Positions 43,629 through 52,972 of a stretch of 64,000 bases of DNA are shown here, piece by piece; position 1 is the stretch's first letter, and every line of letters starts with the position of its first letter. The position numbers were made by a program, and so were the translations under genes. Under the pieces are notes generated by a model. That model made no database searches and was not told where the DNA came from. It was given only the letters and a program-made list of their open reading frames with translations. This DNA is from Stenotrophomonas lacuserhaii (GTDB lineage: Bacteria > Pseudomonadota > Gammaproteobacteria > Xanthomonadales > Xanthomonadaceae): contig NZ_JACSQS010000003.1 in the NCBI RefSeq assembly GCF_014836545.1, positions 45,018-109,017 on the forward strand. The letters are read 5' to 3'.

Positions 43629-43899
43629 TGTTGTCGCCGGCGCCATCGTCGATCTGCGGCGTCACCGGGTCCGGAACGGTGCTGGGATTGCCCGCACCGG
43701 TGTCCTGGGTAGCAGGCGGGGTGGCTTGCTCCTGCGTGGCATCATCGGCGGCGGGGACGTCGACCGGCTCGGCGACTTCTTCCACCGGCACCGGCTTCTG
43801 CGGCATGACCAGCGGACCCTTGTTGCCACAGGCGCTGAGGAACAGCAGCGCGGACGCTGCCAGCGGAATCAGGATGAGGGTTCGGCGGGGATTGTTCAT
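43621..43899 (-). CDS. lptM: LPS translocon maturation chaperone LptM (YifL)
   Basis: A 92-residue lipoprotein with lipobox L-S-A-C and the family hallmark C-G-N-K-G-P-L immediately after the lipid anchor. The rest is acidic, Pro/Thr-rich and probably disordered. LptM helps the LptD-LptE outer-membrane complex reach its native disulfide pattern. The gene sits directly before dapF, as yifL does in E. coli, with overlapping ends. Confidence 0.9.
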   Translation of the reverse strand: MNNPRRTLILIPLAASALLFLSACGNKGPLVMPQKPVPVEEVAEPVDVPAADDATQEQATPPATQDTGAGNPSTVPDPVTPQIDDGAGDNNE

Positions 43900-43964
43900 G
43901 CCCCGAGTGTAGCGCCGAGCCCTGCCCTTCGTCGCCCACCGCGCCTGCTCCGCCGCGGATGGAT

Positions 43965-44390
43965 TCACGCTCCAGCAGGGGGTAGCGGACGCATCCACAG
44001 CCACCCGCACACCACCATCATGCTGCCGATGGAGAACCCCTTGACCCAGGCCACCGGCACGCACCAGAGCATGATGCCGGCACAGACCGCCATGGTCAGC
44101 GTGGCCATCCATTTGCCACGGCGGCTGACCGCCCCGTGCGCCTGCCAGTTGCCGATCGCCGGGCCGAATCGCGGGTGGCCGAGCAGCCAGCCGTGCAGCC
44201 GTTCGGAACCGCGCGACGCCGCCCAGGCCGAAATCAGGATGAACACGGTAGTGGGCAGGCCCGGCACGAAGATACCGACGATGCCGGTGCCCAGGCTGGC
44301 ATAGGCCAGCAACCACCACGCCCATTTGAAGCGCGCCCGGCGCGCAGGCGCCGGGGCGTCAGGATCAGCAGGACGGTCAGGCGTGTTCAT
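43965..44390 (-). CDS. YbaN/DUF454 family inner-membrane protein
   Basis: A 141-residue membrane protein with about three to four helices. The motif G-I-V-G-I-F-V-P-G-L-P-T-T-V-F-I-L-I-S defines the DUF454 (YbaN) family, followed by A-A-S-R-G-S-E-R-L-H-G-W-L. The function is unknown. The start MNTPDRPA was chosen because the frame further upstream is palindrome sequence. A degenerate GTAG element (43909-43925) lies between its stop and lptM. Confidence 0.85.
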   Translation of the reverse strand: MNTPDRPADPDAPAPARRARFKWAWWLLAYASLGTGIVGIFVPGLPTTVFILISAWAASRGSERLHGWLLGHPRFGPAIGNWQAHGAVSRRGKWMATLTMAVCAGIMLWCVPVAWVKGFSIGSMMVVCGWLWMRPLPPAGA

Positions 44391-44405
44391 GCCACCAAGG
44401 ATACG

Positions 44406-44504
44406 GTAGTGATGGCCGCTGGCCGTCAAACCGGGTTGGCCGCTGGCCCTCGCCTTGGGTGGGTGAGGGCCGTTGGTCGTCACCCACCAGCGGCCGTCAC
44501 TACC
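44406..44504. repeat. Nested palindrome cluster upstream of the YbaN gene
   Basis: Forward GTAGTGATGGCC..GGCCGTCA (44406-44428), a half unit TTGGCCGCTGGCCC (44436-44449), then a GGTGGGTGAGGGCC..GGTCGTCACCCACC unit (44457-44488) fused directly to a reverse CAGCGGCCGTCACTAC unit (44488-44503). The fused pair can form alternative hairpins. Confidence 0.8.
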
Positions 44505-44510
44505 GGGCAA

Positions 44511-46622
44511 TCAGGGGCCCGGAACGCCCAGCTGGTCCAGCACGAACGCATACGATTCGGCCAGTTCCTGGTAACGCTGGAAGCGCCCGGACTTGCCACC
44601 GTGGCCGGCTTCCATGTTGGTGCGGAACACGATCGGATGGGTACCGGTATTGTCATCGCGCAGCTTGGCCACCCACTTGGCGGGCTCCCAGTACTGCACC
44701 TGCGAATCCCACAGGCCGGTGCCCACGAACAGCGCCGGGTAGGCCTGCCTGGCCACGTTGTCGTACGGTGAGTACTTCAGCATGTAGTCGTAGAACGGCT
44801 TCTGCTCCGGGTTGCCCCACTCGTCGTACTCGTTGGTGGTCAGCGGGATGGTCGGGTCGAGCATGGTGGTCACCACGTCGACGAACGGCACCTGCGCCAC
44901 CATCACCCGATAGTCCTGCGGCGCCTGGTTGGCCACCGCGCCCATCAGCAGGCCACCGGCACTGCCACCGGACGCCGCGACGCGATCCTTGGCGGCCCAG
45001 CCCTGCTGCACCAGCCCACGGGTGACGTCGATGAAGTCGTTGAAGGTGTTCTGTTTGTTCAGCAGCTTGCCGTCTTCATACCAGTCGCGCCCCATCTCCT
45101 GGCCGCCACGGATGTGCGCGATGGCATACACCACGCCACGGTCGAGCAGGCTCACCGCGGTCTGGTTGAAATAGGGGTCCATCGACATACCGTAGCTGCC
45201 GTAGGCGTACTGGAACAACGCGGCGGTCCCGTCCTTCTTGAAGCCCTTGCGGTACACCAGGGAGACCGGCACCTTCACGCCATCGCGCGCGGTGATCCAC
45301 ACACGGTCGGTTTCATACTTCGACGCGTCATAGCCGATCACCGGCTGCTGCTTCAGTTGTCGGCGCTCGCCGCTCTGCGTGTTGATCTCGAACACCGTGG
45401 TCGGGGTGGTCATCGAGGTGTACGCGTAGCGCAGCCACGGCGTATCGGCTTCGGTGTTGTCATCCAGGCCCATCGAGTACGCCGGCTCATCGGCCTTCAC
45501 GTAATCGGTGCGACCGTCCTTGAACAGCAGGCGGATGCGCTCCAGGCCTTCGGAACGTTCGGCAATGGCGGTGAACGCATCGAACAGTTCGAAGCCTTCG
45601 ATGTACACCGCCGGATCGTGCGCGATCCAGTCCTTCCACTGCGCGCGCGAAGTCGCCTCGGTCGGCGCGGTGACCAGCTTGAAGTTCTTGGCCCCGTCGT
45701 TGGTACGGATCACCCAGCGACCATCGAAGTGGTCCGCATCGTATTCCACTTCGCGGTGGCGCGGCGCCAGCACGGTGAAGGTGGTCGGATCGCTGGCCGG
45801 CGCATAGCGCTCTTCGGAGGTCACCGTGCTGTGCAGGCCGATGGTGATGAAGCGGTCGTCGCGGGTGCGGCCGATGCCCATGTAGAAGCTGTCGTCCTGC
45901 TCTTCGTACACCACCACGTCGCTGCTGGCCGGGGTGCCCAGCACGTGCTTCTTCACCCGCACCGTCAACAGGGTTTCCGGATCGTTCTCCACGTACAGCA
46001 CGGTGCGGTTGTCATCGGCCCACACCAGGTTGCCGGACGAACCGGTGATGGTGTCCGGCAGCACCTCACCGGTGCGCAGGTCCTTGAAGCGGATGACGTA
46101 CTGGCGACGGCCCACGTCATCGTCGGCCCAGGCCAGCAGCTGGTTGTCCTGGCTGACTTCCATCGTGCCGACGCTGAAGTAGCCCTTGCCGGCCGCCATC
46201 TGGTTGACGTCCAGCAGGATCTCTTCGGCCGCCTGCATGTCGCCCTTGCGGCGCGCATGGATGGGATAGTCCTGGCCGGTCTCGAAACGGCTGTAGTACC
46301 AGTAGCCACGCTCCCGCGCCGGCACACTGGAATCGTCCTGCTTGATGCGCGCGACGATCTCCTTGTACAGGGTCTCCTGCAGCGGCTTCAGTGGTGCCAC
46401 CACCTGGTCGGTGTAGGCGTTCTCGGCCTGCAGGTAGGCCAGCATCGCCTTGTCTTCGCGCTTGTCGTCGCGCATCCAGTAGTAGTCGTCGTTGCGGCTG
46501 GCACCGAACGGGGCCTTGACCACGTGCGGGCGCTTTTCGGCGTCCGGCGCGACGGGCGGGGGGGCGGCGTGGGTGGTGGTGGTCATCAGGCTCGCAAGCA
46601 ACAGGCAGAGGGTGGACTTCAC
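44511..46622 (-). CDS. ptrB: Oligopeptidase B-type S9 serine peptidase, exported
   Basis: A 703-residue prolyl-oligopeptidase-family enzyme that cuts short peptides after Arg/Lys. The catalytic triad Ser554 (S-G-G-S-A-G-G), Asp639 and His674 (E-A-G-H-G-G) has the same 85- and 35-residue spacings as E. coli PtrB. A seven-bladed propeller occupies about 90-420. Unlike E. coli PtrB it has a signal peptide (cleaved near T-H-A-A, residue 19), so it is periplasmic or secreted. It diverges from the aminotransferase gene. Confidence 0.93.
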   Translation of the reverse strand: MKSTLCLLLASLMTTTTHAAPPPVAPDAEKRPHVVKAPFGASRNDDYYWMRDDKREDKAMLAYLQAENAYTDQVVAPLKPLQETLYKEIVARIKQDDSSVPARERGYWYYSRFETGQDYPIHARRKGDMQAAEEILLDVNQMAAGKGYFSVGTMEVSQDNQLLAWADDDVGRRQYVIRFKDLRTGEVLPDTITGSSGNLVWADDNRTVLYVENDPETLLTVRVKKHVLGTPASSDVVVYEEQDDSFYMGIGRTRDDRFITIGLHSTVTSEERYAPASDPTTFTVLAPRHREVEYDADHFDGRWVIRTNDGAKNFKLVTAPTEATSRAQWKDWIAHDPAVYIEGFELFDAFTAIAERSEGLERIRLLFKDGRTDYVKADEPAYSMGLDDNTEADTPWLRYAYTSMTTPTTVFEINTQSGERRQLKQQPVIGYDASKYETDRVWITARDGVKVPVSLVYRKGFKKDGTAALFQYAYGSYGMSMDPYFNQTAVSLLDRGVVYAIAHIRGGQEMGRDWYEDGKLLNKQNTFNDFIDVTRGLVQQGWAAKDRVAASGGSAGGLLMGAVANQAPQDYRVMVAQVPFVDVVTTMLDPTIPLTTNEYDEWGNPEQKPFYDYMLKYSPYDNVARQAYPALFVGTGLWDSQVQYWEPAKWVAKLRDDNTGTHPIVFRTNMEAGHGGKSGRFQRYQELAESYAFVLDQLGVPGP

Positions 46623-46732
46623 GAAGTAAGGCTCCTGGGACGGGATTGCAACGGCTTCCTTGAACCGCCAGTCTGGGCGTACGCGTGGCAGTGGACAAGC
46701 CTGCCGTTGGTCACCGGCGTACCATGGGCGGC

Positions 46733-47926
46733 ATGAGCCCCCTGCATGACGACAAGCGACCGGCCTACAGCCGGCGCAGCCACGATATCGCCCCCTTCCA
46801 CGTGATGTCCCTGCTGGCGCGTGCGCAGGCGCTGGAACAGGCCGGCCACGATGTGATCCATCTGGAAATCGGCGAGCCGGACTTCACCACCGCCGCACCG
46901 GTGGTGCGTGCCGGGCAGGCCGCGCTGGCCGCCGGCCACACCCGCTATACCGCCGCGCGCGGCCTGCCTGCGCTGCGCGAAGCGATCGCCGGTTTCTACC
47001 GCCGCCAATACCAGCTGGATATCGATCCGCAGCGTATCCTGATCACCCCGGGCGGTTCCGGCGCGCTGCTGCTGGCCAGCAGCCTGCTGGTGGACCCGGG
47101 CAGGCAGTGGCTGCTGGCGGACCCGGGTTATCCGTGCAACCGGCATTTCCTGCGTCTGGTGGAAGGCGGCGCGCAGCTGGTGCCGGTCAACGCCGGCACG
47201 GCTTACCAGCTCACTCCAGACCTGGTGGCCACGCACTGGAACGAACACAGTGTCGGGGCGCTGCTGGCCTCGCCCGCCAACCCCACCGGCACGGTGTTGT
47301 CGGCACCGGAGCTGGCGGCGCTGTCGCAGGCGCTGCACGCACGGGGTGGGCACATGGTGGTCGATGAGATCTACCACGGCCTGACCTACGGCATGGACGC
47401 GGCCAGCGTGCTGCAGGTCGACGACTCGGCCTTCGTGCTGAACAGCTTCTCCAAATACTTCGGCATGACCGGCTGGCGACTGGGCTGGCTGGTGGCACCG
47501 CCGGCCGCAGTGCCGGAACTGGAGAAGCTGGCCCAGAATCTGTACATCAGCGCCTCCAGCATCGCCCAGCACGCCGCGCTGGCGTGCTTCGAGGACGAAG
47601 CGATGGCGATCTTCGAACAGCGCCGCGAAGCATTCCGGCAGCGGCGTGATTTCCTGCTGCCGGCGCTGCGCGAACTCGGTTTCCGTATCGAGCTGGAACC
47701 GCAGGGCGCGTTCTACCTGTACGCGGATGTCAGTGCATTCACCGACGACGCACAGGCGTTCTGCGCGCACTTCCTGGAAACCGAGCACGTGGCCTTCACC
47801 CCCGGCCTGGATTTCGGCTTCCACCGGGCCAACCAGCACGTGCGGCTGGCCTATACGCAGGAAATCACACGCCTGCAGGAAGCGGTGGAACGGATCGCAC
47901 GCGGGCTGCGCACGCTGCCCCGGTAG
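46733..47926 (+). CDS. PLP-dependent class I/II aminotransferase
   Basis: A 397-residue fold-type I aminotransferase. The PLP lysine is in N-S-F-S-K-Y-F-G-M-T-G-W-R-L-G-W. The cofactor-binding L-A-S-P-A-N-P-T-G-T and D-E-I-Y-H-G-L motifs and the C-terminal V-R-L-A-Y substrate Arg are present. The opening H-L-E-I-G-E-P-D-F is typical of the aspartate/aromatic group. The exact substrate is not determined. ATG 46733 was chosen; another ATG nine bases upstream is possible. Its stop TAG is the GTAG head of a palindrome. Confidence 0.9.
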   Translation: MSPLHDDKRPAYSRRSHDIAPFHVMSLLARAQALEQAGHDVIHLEIGEPDFTTAAPVVRAGQAALAAGHTRYTAARGLPALREAIAGFYRRQYQLDIDPQRILITPGGSGALLLASSLLVDPGRQWLLADPGYPCNRHFLRLVEGGAQLVPVNAGTAYQLTPDLVATHWNEHSVGALLASPANPTGTVLSAPELAALSQALHARGGHMVVDEIYHGLTYGMDAASVLQVDDSAFVLNSFSKYFGMTGWRLGWLVAPPAAVPELEKLAQNLYISASSIAQHAALACFEDEAMAIFEQRREAFRQRRDFLLPALRELGFRIELEPQGAFYLYADVSAFTDDAQAFCAHFLETEHVAFTPGLDFGFHRANQHVRLAYTQEITRLQEAVERIARGLRTLPR

Positions 47927-47982
47927 TGAAGGCCGCTGGCCGTCGACCAGAGGCTTCATGACGGCCAGCGGCCGTCACTACC
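47923..47982. repeat. Palindrome pair supplying the aminotransferase stop codon
   Basis: Forward GTAGTGAAGGCC..GGCCGTCGA (47923-47945) and reverse TGACGGCC..GGCCGTCACTAC (47960-47982) face each other across 14 bases. The aminotransferase stop codon (47924-47926) is the TAG of the first GTAG head. Confidence 0.85.
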
Positions 47983-48016
47983 GAAAGAAAAACGCCGCCC
48001 GGAGGCGGCGTCTTTC
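47982..48016. terminator. Bidirectional intrinsic terminator
   Basis: The 8-pair stem ACGCCGCC/GGCGGCGT (47992-47999 and 48004-48011) has loop CGGA. On the minus strand it is followed by TTTTTCTTTC, a good U-tract for the prolyl oligopeptidase gene; on the plus strand by CTTTC. It separates the two convergent genes. Confidence 0.88.
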
Positions 48017-48022
48017 ATACCG

Positions 48023-50125
48023 TCATTTACCGCCCAGGCGCTCCCACAGGAAGCTGTAGGCCAATGCGGACATGTGCGCGGCCTGCGCATTGTTCGCCGC
48101 ACCGCCATGACCGCCTTCGATGTTCTCGTAGTAGGTCACGTCCTTGCCGGCGTCGATCATCTTCGCCGCCATCTTGCGCGCGTGGCCCGGATGCACGCGG
48201 TCATCGCGGGTGGAGGTGGTGAACAGCACCGGCGGGTACGCTTTCTTCGCATCGAACAGGTGGTACGGCGAGAAGGTCTTGATGTACTCCCAATCGGCCG
48301 TATCCGGGTTGCCGTATTCGGCCATCCACGAGGCACCGGCCAACAGATGGCTGTAGCGCTTCATGTCCAGCAGCGGCACCTGCACCACCACCGCACCGAA
48401 CAGCTCCGGGTACTGGGTCAGCATGTTGCCGGTCAGCAGGCCGCCATTGCTGCCGCCCTGCACGCCCAGGTGCTTGGCCGAGGTGATCTTCCGCGCGACG
48501 AGATCGCGCGCGACTGCGGCCATGTCCTCATACGCCTTGTGGCGGTTCTGCTTCAGCGCGGCCTGGTGCCAGCGCGGCCCATACTCGCCGCCGCCACGGA
48601 TGTTGGCGACCACGTACACCCCGCCCTTTTCCAGCCAGGCACGGCCCATGCCGCCTGAATAATTCGGGGTCAGCGAGATCTCGAAACCACCATAGCCGTA
48701 CAGCAGGGTCGGGTTCGAACCATCGCGCGGCATGTCCTTGGCGTGCACCACGAAGTACGGCACGCGGGTGCCGTCCTTGCTGGTGGCGAAGTGCTGTTCG
48801 ATGACCTTGCCTTCGGCATCGAAGAACGCCGGCATGGTCTTCAGCACTTCCGGCTTGCTGCCGATCTCGGCCAGCGCCAAGGTGGTCGGGGTCAGGTAAT
48901 CGGTGGCGGTCACCCACACCGCGTTGCTGTCGTTGCTGTCCACCGCGCCGACACCCAGCGTGCCGAATGCCGGCGCACCGACGAACTCACTGCGGGTCCA
49001 GCCGTTGGCGCCGGGGGTCAGCACGCTGAGTCGGTTCTTGACGTCGTCCAGCACGTTCAGCACCACGTGGTCCTTCGTCCACACCGCACCGGCCAGCGAG
49101 GTGGTGTCGGTCGGGGCGAACAGCACGTCGAAATCGCGCTTGCCGGCGAGGAAGTCCTCCAGCCTGGCCGCCAGCAGCGAGCCGGCCGCGTAGGTCTTGC
49201 CACCCACCGTCCACGGCTCGCGCAGCTCCAGGCTCAGCCACTGCTTGTGCAGGCCCTTTTCAGCCGAGTTCGGCGCGTCGATCTTGCTCAGCTTGCCATC
49301 GTCGGCGCGCAGGTACAGCTCGTTGTTGTAGAAGGCCAGCGTGCGGCTGACCAGGTTGCGCTCGAAGCCCGGGGTGTCATCGTGCAGCGCCGCGATGTAC
49401 ATGTCATCCGGCTTGCCTTCATACACCACCTGCGCCGAAGCCAGCGGCGTGCCGCGCTTCCACAGCTTGGCTACCCGTGGGTAACCGGAGGTGGTCATCG
49501 AGCCATCGCCGAAATCGGTATAGACGAACACGCTGTCACGGTCGACCCAGCCCAGCCCGCCCTTGGATTCGGGCCGGAAGAAGCCATCGGTGACCCAGCT
49601 GCGGCTTGCCAGGTCGAACTCACGGGTGACATCGGCATCGGCGCCGCCACGCGACAGCGCGATCAGGCAACGGTCGTACTCCGGCCGCAGGCATTCCACG
49701 CCGTGCCACACCCAGTTCTCGCCTTCGGCCTTGTTCATCGCATCCAGGTCGATCACCGTTTCCCACTGCGGCGACGCCTTGCGGTACTCGGCCAGGGTGG
49801 TGCGGCGCCACAGCCCGCGTTCGTGCTGCTTGTCTTTCCAGAAGTTGTAGTAGTACTCGCCGATCTTCTCCACGCCGGGAATCTTGGCGTCCGAATCGAG
49901 CACTTCACGGATGCTTGCTTCCATCCGGGCAAAGGCCGGCGACTGCGCAAGACGGGCTTCGGCCTTGGCATTCTGCTCTTTCACCCATGCCAGCGGCTTG
50001 TCACCGGCAACCTCTTCCAGCCAGGCGTACTGATCGTTCTGTTCAGTTTCAGCGGCCACGGCGGTCCCCACCGAGGCAGCGGTCATCATGCCGGCCAGCA
50101 GGCAGGCGGAAGCGAGTCGTGACAT
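48023..50125 (-). CDS. Prolyl oligopeptidase-family serine peptidase, exported
   Basis: A 700-residue S9A-type enzyme with a signal peptide (cleaved near A-V-A-A, residue 25). The propeller domain is followed by an alpha/beta-hydrolase domain with Ser559 (Q-G-G-S-N-G-G), Asp in S-T-R-D-D-R-V-H (641/642) and His673 (E-G-G-H-G-G). The I-R-G-G-G-E-Y-G motif is the family oxyanion-region sequence. It should cleave proline-containing short peptides in the periplasm or medium. It is transcribed towards the aminotransferase gene and ends at a strong terminator. Confidence 0.93.
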   Translation of the reverse strand: MSRLASACLLAGMMTAASVGTAVAAETEQNDQYAWLEEVAGDKPLAWVKEQNAKAEARLAQSPAFARMEASIREVLDSDAKIPGVEKIGEYYYNFWKDKQHERGLWRRTTLAEYRKASPQWETVIDLDAMNKAEGENWVWHGVECLRPEYDRCLIALSRGGADADVTREFDLASRSWVTDGFFRPESKGGLGWVDRDSVFVYTDFGDGSMTTSGYPRVAKLWKRGTPLASAQVVYEGKPDDMYIAALHDDTPGFERNLVSRTLAFYNNELYLRADDGKLSKIDAPNSAEKGLHKQWLSLELREPWTVGGKTYAAGSLLAARLEDFLAGKRDFDVLFAPTDTTSLAGAVWTKDHVVLNVLDDVKNRLSVLTPGANGWTRSEFVGAPAFGTLGVGAVDSNDSNAVWVTATDYLTPTTLALAEIGSKPEVLKTMPAFFDAEGKVIEQHFATSKDGTRVPYFVVHAKDMPRDGSNPTLLYGYGGFEISLTPNYSGGMGRAWLEKGGVYVVANIRGGGEYGPRWHQAALKQNRHKAYEDMAAVARDLVARKITSAKHLGVQGGSNGGLLTGNMLTQYPELFGAVVVQVPLLDMKRYSHLLAGASWMAEYGNPDTADWEYIKTFSPYHLFDAKKAYPPVLFTTSTRDDRVHPGHARKMAAKMIDAGKDVTYYENIEGGHGGAANNAQAAHMSALAYSFLWERLGGK

Positions 50126-50194
50126 TGCGGTTCCAGGCGGTCATAAGCTGCAGAACGCTATCACAGGGCCTGCGCCCTGCCCCCGTGTCGAAGG

Positions 50195-50473
50195 TCAGGC
50201 CGTACGGACCGCGCGCGTTCCCCGCCGCCGCGCCTGCACACGCCGGCGTTGCCAACGCGGCAGGGGGAAGCGCAGCAGCGACCACCAGGCCACCAGCGGC
50301 ATGCCCAGCAGCCACAGCGGCATCCAGCCAAGCCAGCCGGTGCTGCCGCGCGCGGCCGGCCATACCAGCACCATCGCCAGCCCGGCCAGCGCGGCGTGCC
50401 TGACGCATCGCAGCAGGCGCGGGTCCGGAGCGGTGTCCGGCGAAGGAGAGCGGGCAGGATGACGTGGGCGCAT
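50195..50473 (-). CDS. Small basic inner-membrane protein, unknown
   Basis: A 92-residue protein with two likely membrane helices (about 28-46 and 52-68) and a strongly basic C-terminus (R-R-R-V-Q-A-R-R-R). GGAG lies 6 bases before the ATG (GGAGACCTCC-ATG), which supports translation. Both ends are Arg-rich and consistent with a cytoplasmic location. I recognise no family. It diverges from the lipocalin gene. Confidence 0.6.
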   Translation of the reverse strand: MRPRHPARSPSPDTAPDPRLLRCVRHAALAGLAMVLVWPAARGSTGWLGWMPLWLLGMPLVAWWSLLRFPLPRWQRRRVQARRRGTRAVRTA

Positions 50474-50625
50474 GGAGGTCTCCGAAGGCGAAAAAGGGTT
50501 TCGAGTCGCCACCTTGCCCCTGTCGTTTCTCACCAGCTGCGACATCTCACGGTCAGACACCATTGACGAATCCCTCGCGCGCATTCGACCATGCTTGCGC
50601 AAGCCCTCCTGGAGCCCGCTTTCCC

Positions 50626-51240
50626 ATGCCGTCGATCCGCCCGTTGTGTGCTGTCCTGCTGACCACCCTGATCGTCGGGCCGGGTTGTGCGATGTTCCGT
50701 TCCAGCGCGTCCAGCGCGCCGGAGCCGGTGGCCGTGGCCGATCAGGACGATCGGGGGGCGCCGATCAACCTGCAGCGCTTCATGGGCACCTGGTATGTGA
50801 TCGGCCGCGTGCCGAATTTCATCGAACGCGGCCACGTAGCCAGCGTCAATGAGTACACCCTGCGCGAGCCGCAGAAGATTGGCATCACGTATCGCTATCG
50901 CGATGGCTTCAGTGAACCGCTGCAGGAAATCCAGGCGCGCGCCTCGGTCGACGAAGACAGCGGCAACCACGACTGGCGCACCTGGTTCTACCGCGTGGTC
51001 CCGACCCATTCGCGCGTGCTGGAAGTGGCACCGGATTATTCGTGGGCGCTGGTCGGCTATCCCGGCCGTGAGATGGCGTGGATCTTCGCGCGCAAGCCCG
51101 AAATGGAAAACGGTCTGTACAAGAAGCTGGCCGAACGCCTGCGCGACGAGTACGGGGTAAACACCGACAAGCTCAAGCGGGTGCCGCAGCAGCGCAGCCA
51201 GGTCGACAAACTCGGCTACGAAGTGCCCAACCAGCGCTGA
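50626..51240 (+). CDS. Bacterial lipocalin (Blc type), lipoprotein
   Basis: A 204-residue outer-membrane lipoprotein candidate with signal peptide and Cys21 in V-G-P-G-C. The lipocalin signature F-M-G-T-W-Y-V-I-G-R-V-P-N-F and the later Y-S-W-A-L-V-G-Y-P and W-I-F-A-R segments define the Blc family, which binds lysophospholipids or fatty acids. A C-terminal extension of about 25 residues follows the barrel. GGAG lies 13 bases before the ATG. Confidence 0.93.
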   Translation: MPSIRPLCAVLLTTLIVGPGCAMFRSSASSAPEPVAVADQDDRGAPINLQRFMGTWYVIGRVPNFIERGHVASVNEYTLREPQKIGITYRYRDGFSEPLQEIQARASVDEDSGNHDWRTWFYRVVPTHSRVLEVAPDYSWALVGYPGREMAWIFARKPEMENGLYKKLAERLRDEYGVNTDKLKRVPQQRSQVDKLGYEVPNQR

Positions 51241-51252
51241 GCGTGGGCCACC

Positions 51253-51273
51253 GCGCCGGGCACGACCCGGCGC
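51253..51273. terminator. Hairpin between lipocalin and metI
   Basis: GCGCCGGG (51253-51260) and CCCGGCGC (51266-51273) form a perfect 8-pair stem around CACGA between convergent genes. It has no T-tract, so its strength as a terminator is uncertain. Confidence 0.5.
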
Positions 51274-51278
51274 TGGGG

Positions 51279-51968
51279 TCATTTCCGGCTGTAGTGCGCG
51301 ACCAACCTGTCGCCCAGCATCTGCAGCAGCTGCACCAGCACCAGCAGCAGCACCACGGTGACCAGCGCCACGTCGGTATGCGAGCGCTGGTAACCATCGC
51401 GGAATGCGAGATCACCCAAGCCACCGGACCCGATCGCACCGCCCATCGCAGTGAAACCGATCAGTGCCACGGTGGTCACCGTCGCGCCGGCGATCAGGCC
51501 GGGGCGGGCTTCGGGCAACAACACGCGGCTCACCAGCTGCCAGGTGGTGGCCCCCATCGCCTGAGTGGCCTCGATCACCCCGCGGTCCACTTCGCGCAGC
51601 GCCGTCTCCACCAGCCGCGCGTAGAACGGCGCTGCCCCGATGACCAGCGGTACGATGGCACCACGCACACCCAGCGAGGTGCCCATGAGCCCCAACGTGA
51701 CCGGAATCAGCACGATCATCAGGATGATGAAAGGCACCGAACGCAGCAGGTTCACCACCAGCGCCAGCGCGCCGTAGGCAACCGGCCTGCGCCGCAGTTG
51801 TGGTGAGCCGAACAGGTACAGCAGCACCCCGAGCGGCAGGCCGATGGCCAGGGTCAGCGGCAGCGACCCGGCCAGCATCAGCAGCGTGTCGACGGTGGCC
51901 TGGCCGATATCGGCCCATTTGCCGGCGTCCAGGTGGCGGAAGAAGCCGCCATTGCTTGCGAAGATCAT
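51279..51968 (-). CDS. metI: Methionine ABC transporter permease MetI
   Basis: A 229-residue inner-membrane permease with about five helices and the coupling-helix EAA-like motif ([13 protein letters not shown]). It pairs with MetN to import D- and L-methionine. The start overlaps the metN stop by 4 bases. No metQ substrate-binding gene follows; the next gene is a convergent lipocalin. Confidence 0.93.
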   Translation of the reverse strand: MIFASNGGFFRHLDAGKWADIGQATVDTLLMLAGSLPLTLAIGLPLGVLLYLFGSPQLRRRPVAYGALALVVNLLRSVPFIILMIVLIPVTLGLMGTSLGVRGAIVPLVIGAAPFYARLVETALREVDRGVIEATQAMGATTWQLVSRVLLPEARPGLIAGATVTTVALIGFTAMGGAIGSGGLGDLAFRDGYQRSHTDVALVTVVLLLVLVQLLQMLGDRLVAHYSRK

Positions 51969-52972
51969 CGGCGCAATTCCTCTACGTGCACGCCGGCAGC
52001 GGCGAATGCCTGTTGCGCGGCAGCCTGGTCGCCGCCGACCAGCGACACGATCAGCTGCCCGTACGGGGTGTCCTTGATGCGGTCGATGCGGCCTGACAGG
52101 ATGTTGTAATCCACGCCGGTCTGGCGGGCGACGCTGCCCAGCAGCGGTTGGTAGGTGTCAGCACCCAGGAACGTCAGCCGCACGATGGTGCCGCCAACGG
52201 TATCGAAATCACCGTGCAGCGTGCCCTCGTCGATGTGCTCGGATTCGCTGACGAAACGGCGCGTGGTCGGATGCTGCGGATGCAGGAACACATCGGTGAC
52301 CGGCCCCATCTCCACCAGTTCACCGGCATCAAGCACTGCCACGCGGTCGCAGACCCGACGGATCACATCCATTTCGTGGGTGATCAGCACGATGGTCAGG
52401 CCCAGTTCCCGGTTGATCTTCGACAGCAGCCCAAGCACCGAGGCGGTAGTCTGCGGATCCAGTGCACTGGTGGCCTCATCGCACAGCAGGATCCGTGGGC
52501 CGGTGGCCAGCGCGCGGGCGATGCCGACCCGCTGCTTCTGCCCACCGGACAGCTGTGCCGGGTACTTGTCCGCATGCGCCTGCAGGCCGACGGTCTGCAG
52601 CAGTTCGGCCACCCGGGCGTCGATCTGCGCGCGTGGCGTGCCGGCCAGCTCCAGCGGGAAGCCGACGTTGGACGCCACCGTGCGCGAGGACAGCAGGTTG
52701 AAGTGCTGGAAGATCATCCCGATGCGCCGACGCAGCGCACGCAGGCCGGCTGCATCCAGGGCGGTGACGTCTTCCCCTTCGATGAGCAGGCGGCCGCCGC
52801 TGGGCTCCTCCAGCCGGTTGATCATGCGGATCAGGGTCGATTTGCCCGCGCCGGAGTGGCCGATGATGCCGAACACTTCGCCGGACTCGACGGTCAGGTC
52901 CAGGGGCTGCAGCGCGCTGACGGCGCGGCCGGCCACGGCATAGGATTTGTGCAGGCGCTGGAACTCGATCAC
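51965..52972 (-). CDS. metN: Methionine ABC transporter ATPase MetN
   Basis: A 335-residue ABC ATPase with Walker [10 protein letters not shown], signature L-S-G-G-Q-K-Q-R, Walker B I-L-L-C-D-E-A and the switch His in V-L-I-T-H-E-M. The C-terminal 90 residues ([15 protein letters not shown]) are the NIL domain, which binds methionine and inhibits the pump when the cell is replete. First gene of metN-metI. Confidence 0.96.
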   Translation of the reverse strand: MIEFQRLHKSYAVAGRAVSALQPLDLTVESGEVFGIIGHSGAGKSTLIRMINRLEEPSGGRLLIEGEDVTALDAAGLRALRRRIGMIFQHFNLLSSRTVASNVGFPLELAGTPRAQIDARVAELLQTVGLQAHADKYPAQLSGGQKQRVGIARALATGPRILLCDEATSALDPQTTASVLGLLSKINRELGLTIVLITHEMDVIRRVCDRVAVLDAGELVEMGPVTDVFLHPQHPTTRRFVSESEHIDEGTLHGDFDTVGGTIVRLTFLGADTYQPLLGSVARQTGVDYNILSGRIDRIKDTPYGQLIVSLVGGDQAAAQQAFAAAGVHVEELRR

